The notes: generated by a model from the letters alone, not told the origin. A DNA stretch of 64,000 nucleotides from Trichobilharzia szidati (GCA_944472155.2 OX235275.1:53213228-53277227), one strand, 5' to 3'. Positions 50,540 through 61,478 are shown, counted from the stretch's first letter. Made by a program: numbers and translations.

Positions 50540-50880
50540 TTAACAGATTATCACTCATCGATCGCGTATAGATCGCATATTTGTTCAAATTGACCCTTCT
50601 TATTGGACACTATCTCGTGTCAAGTTAACAATGTAGCCAACGTGCTACATGCGTCCCCATCACAGTGTACTCAGAATTGTTGTTATAAGATGGTTGGAGG
50701 CAATCGGCCACAGGAAGCCTCACCTGACCTAGATTTCGTGCTTCTTGGTCCTTTCACAAGTCATTAAAGTGTATCTGCAATCTTGAAGAAACTCATGTCC
50801 CTTCTGAGATTCGAACCCGTGTCACTCAGTGAGCATCACTGTCACAGACGTTATCACTGGGCTATTCATCCTTATTTGTC
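50540..50880 (-). mobile_element. third tRNA-like SINE type
   Basis: Minus strand: GAATAGCCCAGTGATAACGTC (A box like), CACGGGTTCGAATCTCAG (B box), GGACCAAGAAGCACGAAATC, AGGTCAGGTGAGGCTTCCTG, ATTGCCTCCAACCATCTTAT. Head and body differ from the other two SINE types. A body fragment recurs at 52600-52700. Confidence 0.65.
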
Positions 50881-51007
50881 GTTGTCACAATGTTCCTGTG
50901 TTTGTATGTATTTAACCTTAAAAAGGAAATTGTATAAATAACAATGTATACAGGGGAGTTTTCAGTTGATGAGTCATCCTACCGAATTTTATTTTTATTT
51001 TTTATTT

Positions 51008-51191
51008 ATTTTTGATTACAGCTTGATTCCACACCGTACTTTCGGTACAGGTATGGAATTTTCAGCATGGATATCGGTAGCCCAAATTCTGCAGTCCGAC
51101 CATAGATATCAGGTGTGCGTCGGCAGGGGATCGAACCCCGGAACATGTGCATGGTCGGCGAGAGTCCTAACCACTGTGCCACCGACGCACA
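51008..51191 (-). mobile_element. tRNA-headed SINE with CR1-type tail, inverted
   Basis: Minus strand from 51191: GTGCGTCGGTGGCACAGTGG, GGTTCGATCCCCTGCCGACG, CACACCTGATATCTATGGTC, and the tail GCTGAAAATTCCATACCTGT, CAAGCTGTAATCAAAAA. It lies 20 bases from the solo LTR. Confidence 0.85.
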
Positions 51192-51211
51192 TGCAATTCA
51201 TTAAATACTAC

Positions 51212-51514
51212 TGTAACAACAGAAGACAAGGGCCAGGCAACAGATCGTTTATTAAGGAAATCAACACATATTTATAGATTTTAATGTACATTATTGTAGA
51301 TTATTGTTAGTAGAAAATACAGCCTTTTGATTGGTTGTTTCTCACAGAAAGTTAACCTTGCATCTCTTTGTGGCTGTGTCAGATCATCCATATGCTAACT
51401 GTATCTGCCTACGCAAAGTCTTTGTTCTCATTTTCTCACCACCAATATTGGGGACATAAACATTGACGTCAATTACTGTCTACCAACTTTGGCTAGCAGC
51501 CAGCTCTCACCACA
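51212..51514 (-). mobile_element. solo LTR with CTAC target duplication
   Basis: Starts TGTAACAACAGAAGACAAGG, ends CAGCTCTCACCACA; CTAC at 51208-51211 and 51515-51518. Minus strand carries CTATAAATATGTG, TAATAAACGATCTGTTGCC near its end. No internal region. The shortest and cleanest copy of this family (303 bp). Confidence 0.9.
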
Positions 51515-51699
51515 CTACTGCTATTTTTCGCGGTTGTTGCTTGTTTTATATTTTAACGTTGGTGAAAGTATTGAATATGACTCTGTTTTGAATAACTATC
51601 TATGCTACATTAATTTTTTAGTGATACAATCTGTGAGTGTGTGTGGTGACAGATGTTTGGTAGTTCTAATGATTTTTCAAGAATTGGCTTGTGTGGATT

Positions 51700-52250
51700 C
51701 TATTTGTTTCACGTCAGATCACGAATTGATATTAGTAATAGAACCATCGAAAACCAGCCAGGGCGTACTAGACAGCCAGCTATTTCTTCAGCCTAGTTTG
51801 GGACTCACCATCAGTACGCACCCACCGACAGGGTTCCAACTCAGGACCTTCCCGCCACAAGGCAAACTCGCATACCATTCGGCCACTGGGACCCAGTACA
51901 ATGGCCAGTCCATGATTTCTAACTTCTACCAATTCGTGATTTAAGCGTGACCGCCAACCAATGTCATTACTGGGAACTCTATCCTCACTCCCAACTGGAT
52001 GGACCCAACTGTGGTCACGACTTCTCACTAGAACTCACTCCAGGCAGCTTCGTCCTGTAGCTAGTGGTCACTAGCGAGCATCAGACTAATTTTCGAGAAT
52101 TAGTCTGTAGTGATTGTATTTGTTACTAGTTATACCACGGATTGATATCACTTAAAGAACCATTGAAAACCAGCCACAGGGAGTACTGGACAGCTGTTTC
52201 GCCAGCCTAGTTTCGGATTCATGAGCAGCAGTACGCACCTACTATGAAAA
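51700..52250 (-). mobile_element. hammerhead SINE tandem dimer, inverted
   Basis: 51700-52090 is a full unit: tail, hammerhead-like (reverse of GCGTACTGATGGTGAGTCCC), B box (reverse of GTTGGAACCC), leader. 52091-52250 repeats tail and hammerhead region. Core sites are about 414 bases apart. The tail variant TTTCACGTCAGATCACGAA differs from the GTAACCAATCA type and is shared with 62240-62330. Confidence 0.8.
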
Positions 52251-52259
52251 TTTTGAAAA

Positions 52260-52600
52260 ATAACATAAAAGGGCAACCATTTGGTTAAATTGTTGTAAAA
52301 TATGAACAAAGTTTACAACCGGAAATATGAATTCAGCACATCTATTCCATAGATCATCGAAATAACATCAGCAAACAAACAAACCAAAAAACAACTAACA
52401 AATATACTTTATTTCAAACAAATTCAATGTTAAATGGTTACAATGAACATCCATGTAACATAAAATATGTCAGAAGTTCAAACTACAATGACCCATTATT
52501 TCAAATTTTGAAAAAAATAATATTTAAACAATAATGCAAGGTGATATTTGACAATTCGACGTATATTTATGTCTAAACAATATTACCATTTAGTGTTAGA
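52260..52600. other. no gene recognised
   Basis: Very AT-rich, A-run dominated. No open frame. Confidence 0.4.
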
Positions 52601-52740
52601 TGTTTGAAGGCAATCAGTCGGCAGGAAGTCTTTCATCTAGGTTTCGTACCTGTTGTCACTTCTCAGCCAGACATATCTACAACCTCAACGGAATGGATTT
52701 CTCATTACTGCAATTAGGGGAATGATTTTAACACTTGTTC
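52601..52740 (-). mobile_element. third SINE type, body fragment
   Basis: TTTGAAGGCAATCAGTCGGC, AGGAAGTCTTTCATCTAGG and TTTCGTACCTG parallel GGAGGCAATCGGCCACAGGA, AGCCTCACCTGACCTAG at 50695-50745. Confidence 0.55.
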
Positions 52741-52844
52741 TGGACATTCAGGAAATACTACTGCTACTACCCCGTACGATGACTAGGTATGAATAGAGAA
52801 AACTAAAAAAGGAAAGTTTGGAAGTTGCGTAGTTATAATTGATA

Positions 52845-53192
52845 TGATTGAAAGGCTGCCCAGAAGGAATTAGGAAAGAATCAGCAACAAGAAGCTCTGA
52901 GGACGAACCAATCAAGAATTGATTGCTCAATAATTATGCGGAAGAAAATGGCGATTGACGCATCCTACACACACTGAGGAAACCGTCGAATGATGTCGCG
53001 CGCCAGACCATTGCTTGAATGGAACCCGAATGGGCGTCACTTTGAGGGTGACATGGAGGAGATGAGAGCGTATGGGCAATCTTGGGGTTAGCTAGAGAGG
53101 AACATAGAGAACAGGATAAATTAGAGGTGTGCAGTTGAAGCGCTATTATTTCACTCGGAACCCAAGGAAACAACAGTAATAATAATAATAAT
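52845..53192 (+). mobile_element. RTE-type LINE 3' tail
   Basis: TGAAAGGCTGCCCAGAAGG, AACCAATCAAGAATTGATTGC, GACATGGAGGAGATGAGAG, then TTTCACTCGGAACCCAAGG and (AAT)n. No open frame. Confidence 0.75.
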
Positions 53193-53555
53193 GAACAATA
53201 ACTTATGTTCAAAATGTCATCCTGTTTCCTCACTCAGAGGAACAATCAGAGATGTTACCACTGAGTTATTTAAGTTCGCTGTTGACCTGCTACAGAACTG
53301 TAATAGATTCACTGACTGACCACTGGGATGAAGTCGACGTCGTGTATCTAGTCCATTAGTTCATAAAAAATATCCATCCAGACATGGAAACAAAAATGTA
53401 AAGTCCAGCGAAGAGTCACTTTAAGACGAATTCACTCAATTAGCTATTCAGACGCAACTGTATATGTGTGTACATTAGATTTGTCTAACAGTTAGCAGAT
53501 TAAGAAGTCACTCTTTTGAGGAAGACACTACTTGAAAATGGCTACGCCCTCCCAC
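53193..53555. other. no gene recognised
   Basis: Some bases near 53225-53400 may belong to a SINE, but I could not match them. Confidence 0.35.
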
Positions 53556-53559
53556 ATAT

Positions 53560-54130
53560 GAAACTTAAAAACACCAAAGAACACCTCAATCTCCGTGCCG
53601 AAGGTGTTATATATGGATGTAGTGTTCAAAAGCGACCATCTGACTGACATCCTGAAGGAGAGAATATCAAACGCCCTGTAAAGAGCATTCTGTGCTGCTA
53701 CATTAGGCTGGTATTCTCCTGCCGCCCCTCGCTCTTCAACAACTGTAGAGATAAACTATCGCATTTGACCAATTTTATGTGTATCTACTAATTAACTTGC
53801 TCCTGTGGACCGAGATACACAAGTTGTTCAATGCGTGTTTTATCTAAAGGAGTCAAAGAGCATTATCCTGCTTGGATAAAGAAAGCTCACAATGAATCGA
53901 TAACGAGTGCTATAATTGAAAATACGTTCAACACTGATCACTCAGTATGCCAGGGAAATTCATTCACAGTTATCTACAAACTTAGAAGAAGCCTTATGAA
54001 AGCGGTATGATTCCGTATAGTTCGCTTTGCTGAGACGTTAGCGATTTGGTTGGAAAGCCCTGATTTATCTACACAGGAGAAACGCCTCCATCACCTCCTT
54101 CTAGGTTGGAAATGATCCCAGCTTCAGCTG
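53560..54130 (+). pseudogene. PLE connector and degenerate GIY-YIG endonuclease
   Basis: Frames read HLNLRAEGVIYGCSVQKRPS, then FNNCRDKLSHLTNFMCIY, LTCSCGPRYTSCSMRVLSKG, VKEHYPAWIKKAHNESITSA, FNTDHSVCQGNSFTVIYKLR, VRFAETLAIWLESPDLSTQE. CSCG-RY is a GIY-YIG remnant (YIG changed to YTS). A different subfamily from the neighbour at 54797. Confidence 0.75.
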
Positions 54131-54349
54131 TTATCAGTATGCTGTTACTAGTACTATTTTTTACATTTTTCATATGACACTTAGTTTCACCACTTCTTTA
54201 ACTAATCTTCTGTTTAAAATCTTCATCTACTACTGATATGATTGTCAATTTCCGGTCTGGGAATTAACCAATCAGGATTTGGCCCACATTAGTGATCGAT
54301 GTCTTGTCTGGAAATAAACCAATCAAAATTGGCCAAAGTAAAATAACGC

Positions 54350-54520
54350 CATGAATTCCAAAAACTTCTGCCAATTCATGATATGACGCGATCACTAGCG
54401 AATTTCATCCGAGGGAAGTATTTGCCCTCACACCCAACTGGTCACGATTTCCCACTAGAACCCAGGTAACTACATACCTGAATACAGCCAGTCACTAGTG
54501 AGCATTAGTTAGTTATTAGC
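54350..54520 (-). mobile_element. hammerhead SINE leader fragment
   Basis: Reverse complement of the SINE leader: CCATGAATTCC, ATGACGCGATCACTAGCG, CGATTTCCCACTAGAACCCA, GGTAACTACATACCTGAATA. No hammerhead or tail part. Confidence 0.65.
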
Positions 54521-54634
54521 ACATTGTATAACGTTTGCTGCAGGTATCTTGAATAGCGGAGTGATGCATTACACCACTAACAAGAGGAATTAAGTATTAT
54601 GTGTATTACTGTAGATATCTGAAAAGAAGGAGCG

Positions 54635-54796
54635 AAAATAAGCTTTCACTAACTCTGAAATCAATGTGGAAATCCACTGGACTCTATACAGGGAAAAATG
54701 TTCGAATTCTTAAACTGATGCCAGGTCTAGCAGTATTTCTGTGTGGTTCTATAGTGAAAATCAGAAGGCCGACTAGAAGGGATAAGAAACAAGGAA
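54635..54796 (+). mobile_element. RTE-type LINE fragment fused to a PLE
   Basis: TTTCACTAACTCTGAAATCA, GTGGAAATCCACTGGACTC and GAAAATCAGAAGGCCGACT are RTE C-terminal DNA. At about 54797 the sequence changes into PLE reverse transcriptase without a spacer. Confidence 0.65.
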
Positions 54797-55524
54797 TTCC
54801 ACAGTATTTCACAGTATTTAAAATCCAAGGGAAAATATACAAGCAAACTGAGGGAGTTACCATGGGATCACCAATATCCCTGGTTATAGCAGATATATTC
54901 ATGGATAGGTGGGAAAACATAGCGATAGAAACGTTCACCCACCCCCCCCAAAAAGTATAGTGGAGTTATGAAGATGACACATTCACTGTACTTAGAACAC
55001 AGGATATAGAGAGATTTTTCGAACACATTAACTCAAAGGTGGAGGCAATTCAATTCACCTATGAATTGGAAAGTTAGGGAAGGGAGATTCCAATGTTAGA
55101 TTGCAGCGTAAAAAGGAAAGAAGATGGGAAGTTAAACACTAGCGTTTATAGGAAACCCGCACATTCAAACAGATATTTCGACTTCCGTTCATCCTATCCT
55201 ATGTCAGTAAAAATAGGATTGGTGAAATGTTTAAGTGACAGAGCACAAAAACTAAGTAGTACGAAGGAAAATCTAAGACAGGAAGTTACACATATATGAG
55301 AAGCCTTGAAACTTGATAATTACCCTGATAAATTAATCAGAAAGTATGTAGGGAAATGTAAAAATAAAATAAATAATGATAGTAGCGATAGTGATAATAA
55401 TAATAATGAAGATAATAACAATAATAATAATAGTAATATTAATGACGACATGCGTGTCAAACATGCAAAAGATAATGACAATACCAATAATAAGGAATCT
55501 AAATCATCAGTAGTAATTGCATAA
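54797..55524 (+). pseudogene. PLE reverse transcriptase, C-terminal half, Asn-rich connector
   Basis: Reads YFTVFKIQGKIYKQTEGVTM, GSPISLVIADIFMDRWENIA (motif B), TAG stop at 54958-54960, then SYEDDTFTVLRTQDIERFF with YEDD at 54967-54978 in place of Y-x-DD, EIPMLDCSVKRKEDGKLNTS, VYRKPAHSNRYFDFRSSYPM. At 55366-55440 a (AAT)-rich expansion encodes an Asn/Asp tract that intact PLEs do not have. Confidence 0.85.
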
Positions 55525-56095
55525 AAAAAAAAGAACCTCGGAAACCTTACGCAGAATTCTTAACAAGGCAGGCAAGAATAAAAGTGGCTGGCATTCAAAC
55601 CACCCACAAACTCAATCAGAAACAAGCTTTGTCGGTAACAGGATCAATCTTGTGGAGTCTTTAAAACAAAACAATTTAGTTTATCCAATACCCTGCTGGA
55701 ATGATTGTCAGGTCAAATACATAGGTCAAACTAGTAGAACAGGGGCAGCCAGACTAGCCAAATATAAAAACCTGGCAAAATCTAGATTGGTTGACCCGAA
55801 TAAGATAAGAAATCTAGAGAATAGTTCAGCTACAGCACTCACCACATGCAATTACACTCACACAACCACACAATAGAATAGGATGGGATAGGATGACAGT
55901 TATAAAATATAATGTCAGAGGATGGAGGGAGAGATTGATAACGGAAGCTTTATTTATCGAATCAACTGCAAATACATGTAATGGGAATGACTCAACACCT
56001 GTCCCAGATATCTGGAAAATTCTACTACCCTTACGAAAAATAGGAGAGGACAAAGGAAACTATAAAACTCAAGTTTCGAAGTCGTGTGATTATAA
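55517..56095 (+). pseudogene. PLE GIY-YIG endonuclease
   Basis: Reads TSETLRRILNKAGKNKSGWH, NLVESLKQNNLVYPIPCWND, CQVKYIGQTSRTGAARLAKY, KNLAKSRLVDPNKIRNLENS, then after shifts NRMGWDRMTVIKYNVRGWRE, RLITEALFIESTANTCNGND, STPVPDIW. VYPIPC--DC-VKYIGQTSR has both halves of the GIY-YIG signature and the catalytic-type Arg. The best endonuclease in the window. Confidence 0.85.
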
Positions 56096-56189
56096 TTGAT
56101 GAAATGATTATGAACAATAATGAATTGTATTCGAAACGGTGTCGTCCAGTAAATAATACTGTATCACTGTGTGATACATCTAATAAACA

Positions 56190-56510
56190 AACTAATATGG
56201 AACAAGGAATTCCACCAGGGAGGAGACCAACCAACAATCGATTGCCTACCCAGCAAATACACAGATAAAAATGAAGAAGGGTTGTAAATAAGCATTTAAA
56301 AAGACATCCAAGTAACAAGCCGTCTGGTGGAATTCAAATACTCAGTGAAGATTTGGACTGGTCATTCGGGGGTGGATTGGAGAAGACTATGTGTGGAGGA
56401 AGTGGAAGCTTGTGGGTAGTAGTGGAGGCAGTTAAAAGTGATCTTAAAGAACTGAGGTCGGGCTGTTGAAGCCCTACGCTGCACTTAGAACTCAAGGGAC
56501 TAATAATAAT
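56190..56510 (+). mobile_element. RTE-type LINE 3' tail
   Basis: ACCAACCAACAATCGATTGCC, AGATTTGGACTGGTCATTC, CCTACGCTGCACTTAGAACTC and AAGGGACTAATAATAATAAT. Diverged, no open frame. Confidence 0.65.
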
Positions 56511-56514
56511 AATT

Positions 56515-56790
56515 ACAAGATTGATCACAAACTGACTTCAGTTAGGCAGCCACTGAAAACCAGGGAGTTCTTAACAGTTATTTCGTTACTGATAAGCTAT
56601 TTGGCGCCTTCAGTGTCTGTCGTGAGTTTGAATCCTGATAGAGTCATGGGTCCATACAGATGAAGAGTCCAAAACAAGGACGAAAAAACTATCTGGTATT
56701 CCTTGAAGTTTTCAGTGGTTCTCCAACTGAGGCCAGTTTCTTGATCAAACTTGAAGCCAGTTGAATCCCTGCAGACTAACACAAAAATTC
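56515..56790. mobile_element. hammerhead SINE with inverted 5' part
   Basis: 56515-56612 is minus strand (tail to the TTATTTCGTTACTG hammerhead end). 56613-56790 is plus strand (GTGAGTTTGAATCCTG B box, ACAGATGAAGAGTCC...GGACGAAAAAAC, tail AGTTGAATCCCTGCAGACTA). Confidence 0.65.
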
Positions 56791-57385
56791 TGAGATTAAT
56801 CGAGTCGACTACGCAGTTTACAGAATCATTCCGAAGATGAGAAAAATCACCGTCTGGTGTTCGAGCCCCTTTGCACTAACTAGAAAGCACTACTTTTTGA
56901 CGTGGTCGGTTCTCAACTAACTACTTAAACCAATCAATCAGTAGTATATAGTATGACGCTATTTTGCTCGCTTTCTCAATTTTCATTTCTAGTACCAGGT
57001 AGATCACAGATTGTGTGATCTGACCACTTCTGGTTTCCAATGGAAATTGTAATGAATTCTCAACTTGAAATGTGTAGTTTGCAAATAACGAACTGTTTGT
57101 ACATTACTTCATTTACAGATGTCTTCTAGACGCCAGCTTCACTGAAATTCTCAAATTCACTGGATGTAGTCTGTAGAAACCTCTGTATCTTTGATATTTT
57201 GTGCTTGCTGACATCTATCAGGAAGGTTTATATCTATTCTTGAAGGAATTATTGTCACCTCAATGATTTCAATCTACATCACTCTCGTCAGGGCTCGAAA
57301 AGCTCAATGGCCACGTCTTTGACTGGATTACTGGGTGACACAAATTTCAATCCCTTAGAGGATATCAGTTATTACAAGGTTGCAG
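56791..57385. other. no gene recognised
   Basis: Contains a short palindrome (GTAGATCACAGATTGTGTGATC near 57000-57021). Nothing else to report. Confidence 0.4.
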
Positions 57386-57387
57386 AA

Positions 57388-57598
57388 GTGCGTCGGTGGC
57401 ACAGAGGTTAGGACGCTCGCCGACTATGCACATGGTCCGGGGTTCGATTCCCGGCCGACGAGGCACTCTTTTACCTCGCTAAGCCAGTTATAAGACTGGT
57501 AAAGAGGGAAGGTTAGGCATGAGGCCAGCAATCCCATCCCGTAAAAATAAACTCTGCTACAGAAACTTCAAGCCTTTAGCTTGAAGCCATATGTGTTT
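57388..57598 (+). mobile_element. tRNA-headed SINE with RTE leader and tail
   Basis: Head GTGCGTCGGTGGCACAGAGG...GGGGTTCGATTCCCGGCCGA, essentially the same head as the CR1-tailed SINEs. Body GGCATGAGGCCAGCAATCCC, ATCCCGTAAAAATAAACTC, then AGAAACTTCAAGCCTTTAGC. It ends at CTTGAAGCCATATGTGTT where an RTE copy begins. Confidence 0.8.
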
Positions 57599-58402
57599 TT
57601 ACAAGTTGGCAGAAGAAGCACCAAAGATAGGACTTCATGTGAACATAGAGAAAACAGAGGTGATGAAGATTCCTGGCCAACACCCCCAACAGCAACAACA
57701 ACAACTGACAACAATCAGCATAAATGGGAGAAATCTGAGAGAAGCAACCTCCTTTACCTACCTACCTGGGAAGCATCATTTCAACTACAGGAGGACGGAA
57801 CTGATGAGGATATCAAAGAGGCGAGAATCGGGAAAGCAAAGCAAGCTTTCACCACTCTCAAGTCTGTGTAGAGATCAACGACATTCAGCATGAAAAATAT
57901 GATCCGGATTTTCAACTCCAATGTGAAGTCAGTCAGTGCTAATCTACGGATCAGAGACTTGCAATGCGCGTCATAAAGAGCATCTCAAACAAACTACACA
58001 CCTTCATCAACAGTTGTCTTTGCTCAATACTCAAGATCAGATGGCCAGCCAGAAAAGATCAGCAACAGGGATGATCTCTGGGAGCGAACCAACACAGCAG
58101 GAACCGATTGTGCAACAAATAAGCAGGAAGAAATGGAGATGGATTGGCCATACTCTAAAGAAACCATCAAGTGACGTCACTAGACAAGCTATCGCTCAAT
58201 TGAAATCCGAAAGGGAAGCGGCGAGTTGGTCGTCAGTGCAAGGACGACTTGGAGGAGGTCATGTGAAGAGGAGATGAAAATGTGTGGGCAGACTTGGAGT
58301 TAGATGAAGACTCTAGCAGAGAACCGAACGCAATGGAGACGCACGTCTGAAGCTCTATGTTCCTCTAGGAATTAAAGGAAACAATCATAATAATAATAAT
58401 AC
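57599..58402 (+). mobile_element. RTE-type LINE 3' half
   Basis: Starts just after the catalytic box: KLAEEAPKIGLHVNIEKTEV, MKIPGQHPQQQQQQLTTISI, NGRNLREATSFTYLPGKHHF. Then the YGSETCNARHKEHLKQTTHL, QEPIVQQISRKKWRWIGHTL, KKPSSDVTRQAIAQLKSERE region, and the tail CTATGTTCCTCTAGGAATTA with (AAT)n at 58385-58402. Confidence 0.8.
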
Positions 58403-58794
58403 AAGGTTGCAGATAATGCAATGTTGGCAAATGGGAGACTCAGGTTCAGTGTTCATCTGTCAAACTTGAATACTTCAAATCTTTGCTACGCCTGGAAATA
58501 TTCAGCTGATGTGGCATTCATTACTGACAACCAGAATACAATCACTGTGGTGCAATCAATAATGGAGCAGCATAACACGAGCAGTGGTTAAAATAACTTT
58601 ATCAATACGAATAATAAAAAGTCATAATACATATGGACATTCGAGTTTATGCAACTAAACGAGCTAGCCTCCTTGACCCCATATGATGCAGTCATCCGCT
58701 TTTTAAACTCGCAGTCTTTTTTTTGGAAAAAAATCTCGGTAATTTTATTCTTCTGCATTCCTTGTGGATTCAAGCATTGCGTTTTTAAGTTTCC
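58403..58794. other. no gene recognised
   Basis: No family match. A run of eight T near 58710 interrupts the only open stretch on the minus strand. Confidence 0.4.
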
Positions 58795-58985
58795 GTAGAA
58801 CTGGTATCACTCTTCTGACGGTGTACGGTTGCTCGACCCTTACTAGCCCAACCTTCCCTATTTACTTGGTTTATTTAGCGGCTAAGTAAGGCTGAGGTAT
58901 ACGCTGGTCAGAAATCGAACTCGGATCACTTACGGCGCGGTTAGAGACCATTCTACCATTGAACCTTATTTTTCCAAAAACCTCC
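58795..58985 (-). mobile_element. tRNA-like SINE, degenerate, inverted
   Basis: Minus strand: TTCAATGGTAGAATGGTCTC, ATCCGAGTTCGATTTCTGAC (B box like), TTAGCCGCTAAATAAACC, AATAGGGAAGGTTGGGCTAG, then AACCGTACACCG. The AAGGTTGGGC block matches the RTE-tailed SINE body. Confidence 0.55.
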
Positions 58986-60085
58986 GTTACTAAAACAAGC
59001 GGTAAAAGTCAATTTAACCGCTAAATATTTGCCGATTTAAACAAAACAAATAAATGCTCAATGGTAGTAAGGATGTTTGTCAGTGTTTTTCTCCACCCCC
59101 TATTCAAGATTTTTAAAAAATACCCAACATAGATTATGCCGTAGAAAAGTAACACACATTTTGCTTTCCTCCATGTCGATATACTTCATCAAACAGTGAT
59201 GGGAAAACATCTACTTCTTTGTGTTTAGAATAAATGGAAACTAAAAAAAACACACAGTGTAACTGCATTTCCGACGTCAATTAAACTCTTTTATTGGTTA
59301 CTGCTTCCTTGCATAGACTCCGTGTCGTCCGCTCTCTCTGTTTCACTTTATTCAACTTACTTCCTCTCCGATCATTATTCTCTCTCCTTACTTGCTTCTT
59401 TTCACCACCTTTTCACCGAACAAAAGTCAATCACACAGTGAATTCACAATAGTTAGGGATGTTATTCGGTGTTACTACTCTACTATGACTACTGTAACTG
59501 TTGCTCCTGTCGCTTACTTTTATTCTCGCCCCTCCCCCCGTCAACCCGTTGTCTGCTGTTAAACACTTTTGTTTCACATATCGGTAAAAAAAATAGAAGA
59601 AAAATAATATTTACCGATATTCATTCAAAAAAACAGACTCTTTGACAGTTATTCCTCTCTGTTTTACCGCGCATACACGCATGCTGCTGTTCTTCCTTTG
59701 ACTTACTATACTATTTGCTAAAAAAATATCGAGGATTAATGTGATTACCTGTTTATCCACTTAGCCGGGTTACTATTTTTTGTTTTTAAGGAAACTTTTC
59801 TCGTTGCATAATGATAAATTACTATTTTCCTTAAGGTAAAAATGGATTAAGAGCGTGAAATGGGCAGTGCTCGGGGAGGGGGATGAGAAATGTGTGTGTG
59901 GTTGATAGATTTCAACAACAACGAAAAAAGTACATGAAGTATTTGACGTACTTCTTTTTGTCATGAAATTTAACTGAAATCGATAGTGTTTCAAAGTTTT
60001 TACTGGGAAGTATTAGAAAGTATTGAATAACTTCTATTATGCTCATGTTCAAAAATCTCCTAACTGTCAGCTTCCAATTAAACTG
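58986..60085. other. no gene recognised
   Basis: AT-rich, with C-rich and A-rich runs. No exon signals that I trust. Confidence 0.4.
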
Positions 60086-60091
60086 AAATTT

Positions 60092-60151
60092 AAGTAGAAT
60101 GAGATATGGTGCCACCGCTTGTATTTCATTGGCTTCTCATCAGCTGAGTAC
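60092..60151 (-). ncRNA. PLE hammerhead motif, inverted end copy
   Basis: Minus strand: GTACTCAG, CTGATGA, GAAGCCAAT, GAAA, ACAAGCGGTGGCACCATATC, TCATT, CTACTT. Both core boxes are intact, but helix I pairs only at the first two positions, so it is probably weak or inactive. Confidence 0.5.
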
Positions 60152-60479
60152 AGCTTCCAAATGTCACATGGTGTCAGTTGATAGGAGACTCCAAACTTAA
60201 TAAATAGTGTCCAGAAATTATATTTATATGTCAACGTTTAAATGCCAACGAAATGGGAGCGAAAAAGAAGTTAGTCTTTATATAACTCTATTTTGAAGGT
60301 GATAATGTTGAAGGAATAGTCAACAAAGAATTGAATACCACGCTAACTAGAACCTATCCTGCAGCTAAGTTGCTTCCTGTCCATTAGAAAACATGATCTT
60401 TTGTTCAGTCAGATATTGACAGATACCCTTCTCATGTTAACACCTCTAACTGTGTATCTGAGGTAGCAGTCACATTTGG

Positions 60480-60760
60480 AGAACAGAAGTAGAGAAAGAA
60501 AGAACATCTTCGATTTTCTGAACAAGTACCAAAACGCCTACATCTCAAGGGAATGAACGCTTGCGACAATGCCATTGCCCGGCATCTTGTCGATATGGAT
60601 CATGTGGTAGACAGCATTTAGTCCTTTGATACTATCAGCAAACAAAATACTCCAGTTTCTTATAAGCTTACAGAAGTAATTGTTGTCAACCACCTGAAAC
60701 CCTCCTTTCACTTGATTAAGAAATCCTCGTCTTCACTCCCCCTCTTCTCTGCAGAGTGAT
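60480..60760 (+). pseudogene. PLE endonuclease C-terminal part
   Basis: Reads EHLRFSEQVPKRLHLKGMNA, CDNAIARHLVDMDHVVDSI, then SFDTISKQNTPVSYKLTEVI, VVNHLKPSFHLIKKSSSSLP. LRFSE-VPK-L-LKG-NA---AIARHL matches the copy at 21759-22080. One stop inside. Confidence 0.8.
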
Positions 60761-60909
60761 TTTGTCTCTCCCTTATTTCTATGATTTGAGTTGGACTGAT
60801 GACATCGTTATACAATTTATTAGCTACTCCTCATCTTATTCAGCTATTGCTTCTATTACGTAACACCTTTGCCATTATGTCAAAGCATTTATTTTTTGAA
60901 ATAATTTGC

Positions 60910-61085
60910 TGGATGGTGACTAGCACTGGAATCCAAGATGACCATTCCGTCCTGTTTGGGACTCGTCACCAGCTGGATGTACCTGAATTCCTTAGTGAGT
61001 GACGGTGTTCCCACTAAGGCTCGAACCCAGTAGCCATTACTGCAGACACCAAAGTACTATCCACTAGATCACTTGAGCCATAGCA
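60910..61085 (-). mobile_element. hammerhead SINE, degenerate, inverted
   Basis: Minus strand: GGCTCAAGTGATCTAGTGGAT (A box like), CTACTGGGTTCGAGCC (B box), then CAGCTGGTGACGAGTCCCAAAC, AGGACGGAATGG at the hammerhead position (core boxes mutated). Confidence 0.6.
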
Positions 61086-61282
61086 GGCAATCATTGTGCA
61101 ACAGATGTCGGTTACTGTTTTTATTTTTGCTTCAACTCTGTGTACAAGCTATATCAGTTTGATTTTTGAGCACCGTTTATTTATTTTTTGCAGTCTCCTG
61201 TCAGCTGACACCATGTCATCACATTTGAAAGTATGCGAAAGTTATTCTCTACATAAACTCCATTAATTTTCCTTTTAGGCTG

Positions 61283-61345
61283 TATGCAGATGATGAGAAG
61301 TCGACGAAATGCATAAATAATAATGTAGCAAATCTCATTCTGCAC
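61283..61345 (+). ncRNA. PLE hammerhead motif, core mutated
   Basis: TATGCAG, ATGATGA (first C of CTGATGA is A), GAAGTCGAC, GAAA, ..., CATT, CTGCACA. Helix I still pairs (TGCAG with CTGCA), but the core change should inactivate it. Confidence 0.5.
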
Positions 61346-61478
61346 AAACCATCTGTGTTTTTGCTTTATTCAACTTTTTATTACTCTCTGCCTTTCTTTG
61401 TTTGCTGTGGCGATTGCAACACAAGTGTTTAACAGTTATTTCTCCGTTTTGCTTTCTGTTATCATAATTTTAAATTGA

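Larger units (their letters stand above)
54797..56095 (+). mobile_element. PLE, RT core to endonuclease end
   Basis: Covers motif B, YEDD, the connector with an asparagine-rich repeat, and an almost complete GIY-YIG domain and its C-terminal block. Broken by a few stops, but with long open stretches. A third subfamily in this window. Confidence 0.85.
60092..61460 (+). mobile_element. PLE with hammerhead end repeats in inverted orientation
   Basis: The 3' end repeat (61195-61345: TCAGCTGACACCATGTCATC...TGTATGCAGATGATGAGAAG) recurs in reverse at the left end (60092-60210). Between lies the endonuclease C-terminus (60480-60740) and a hammerhead SINE relic (60910-61085). Same arrangement as at 14460 and 21440. 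Confidence 0.75.
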
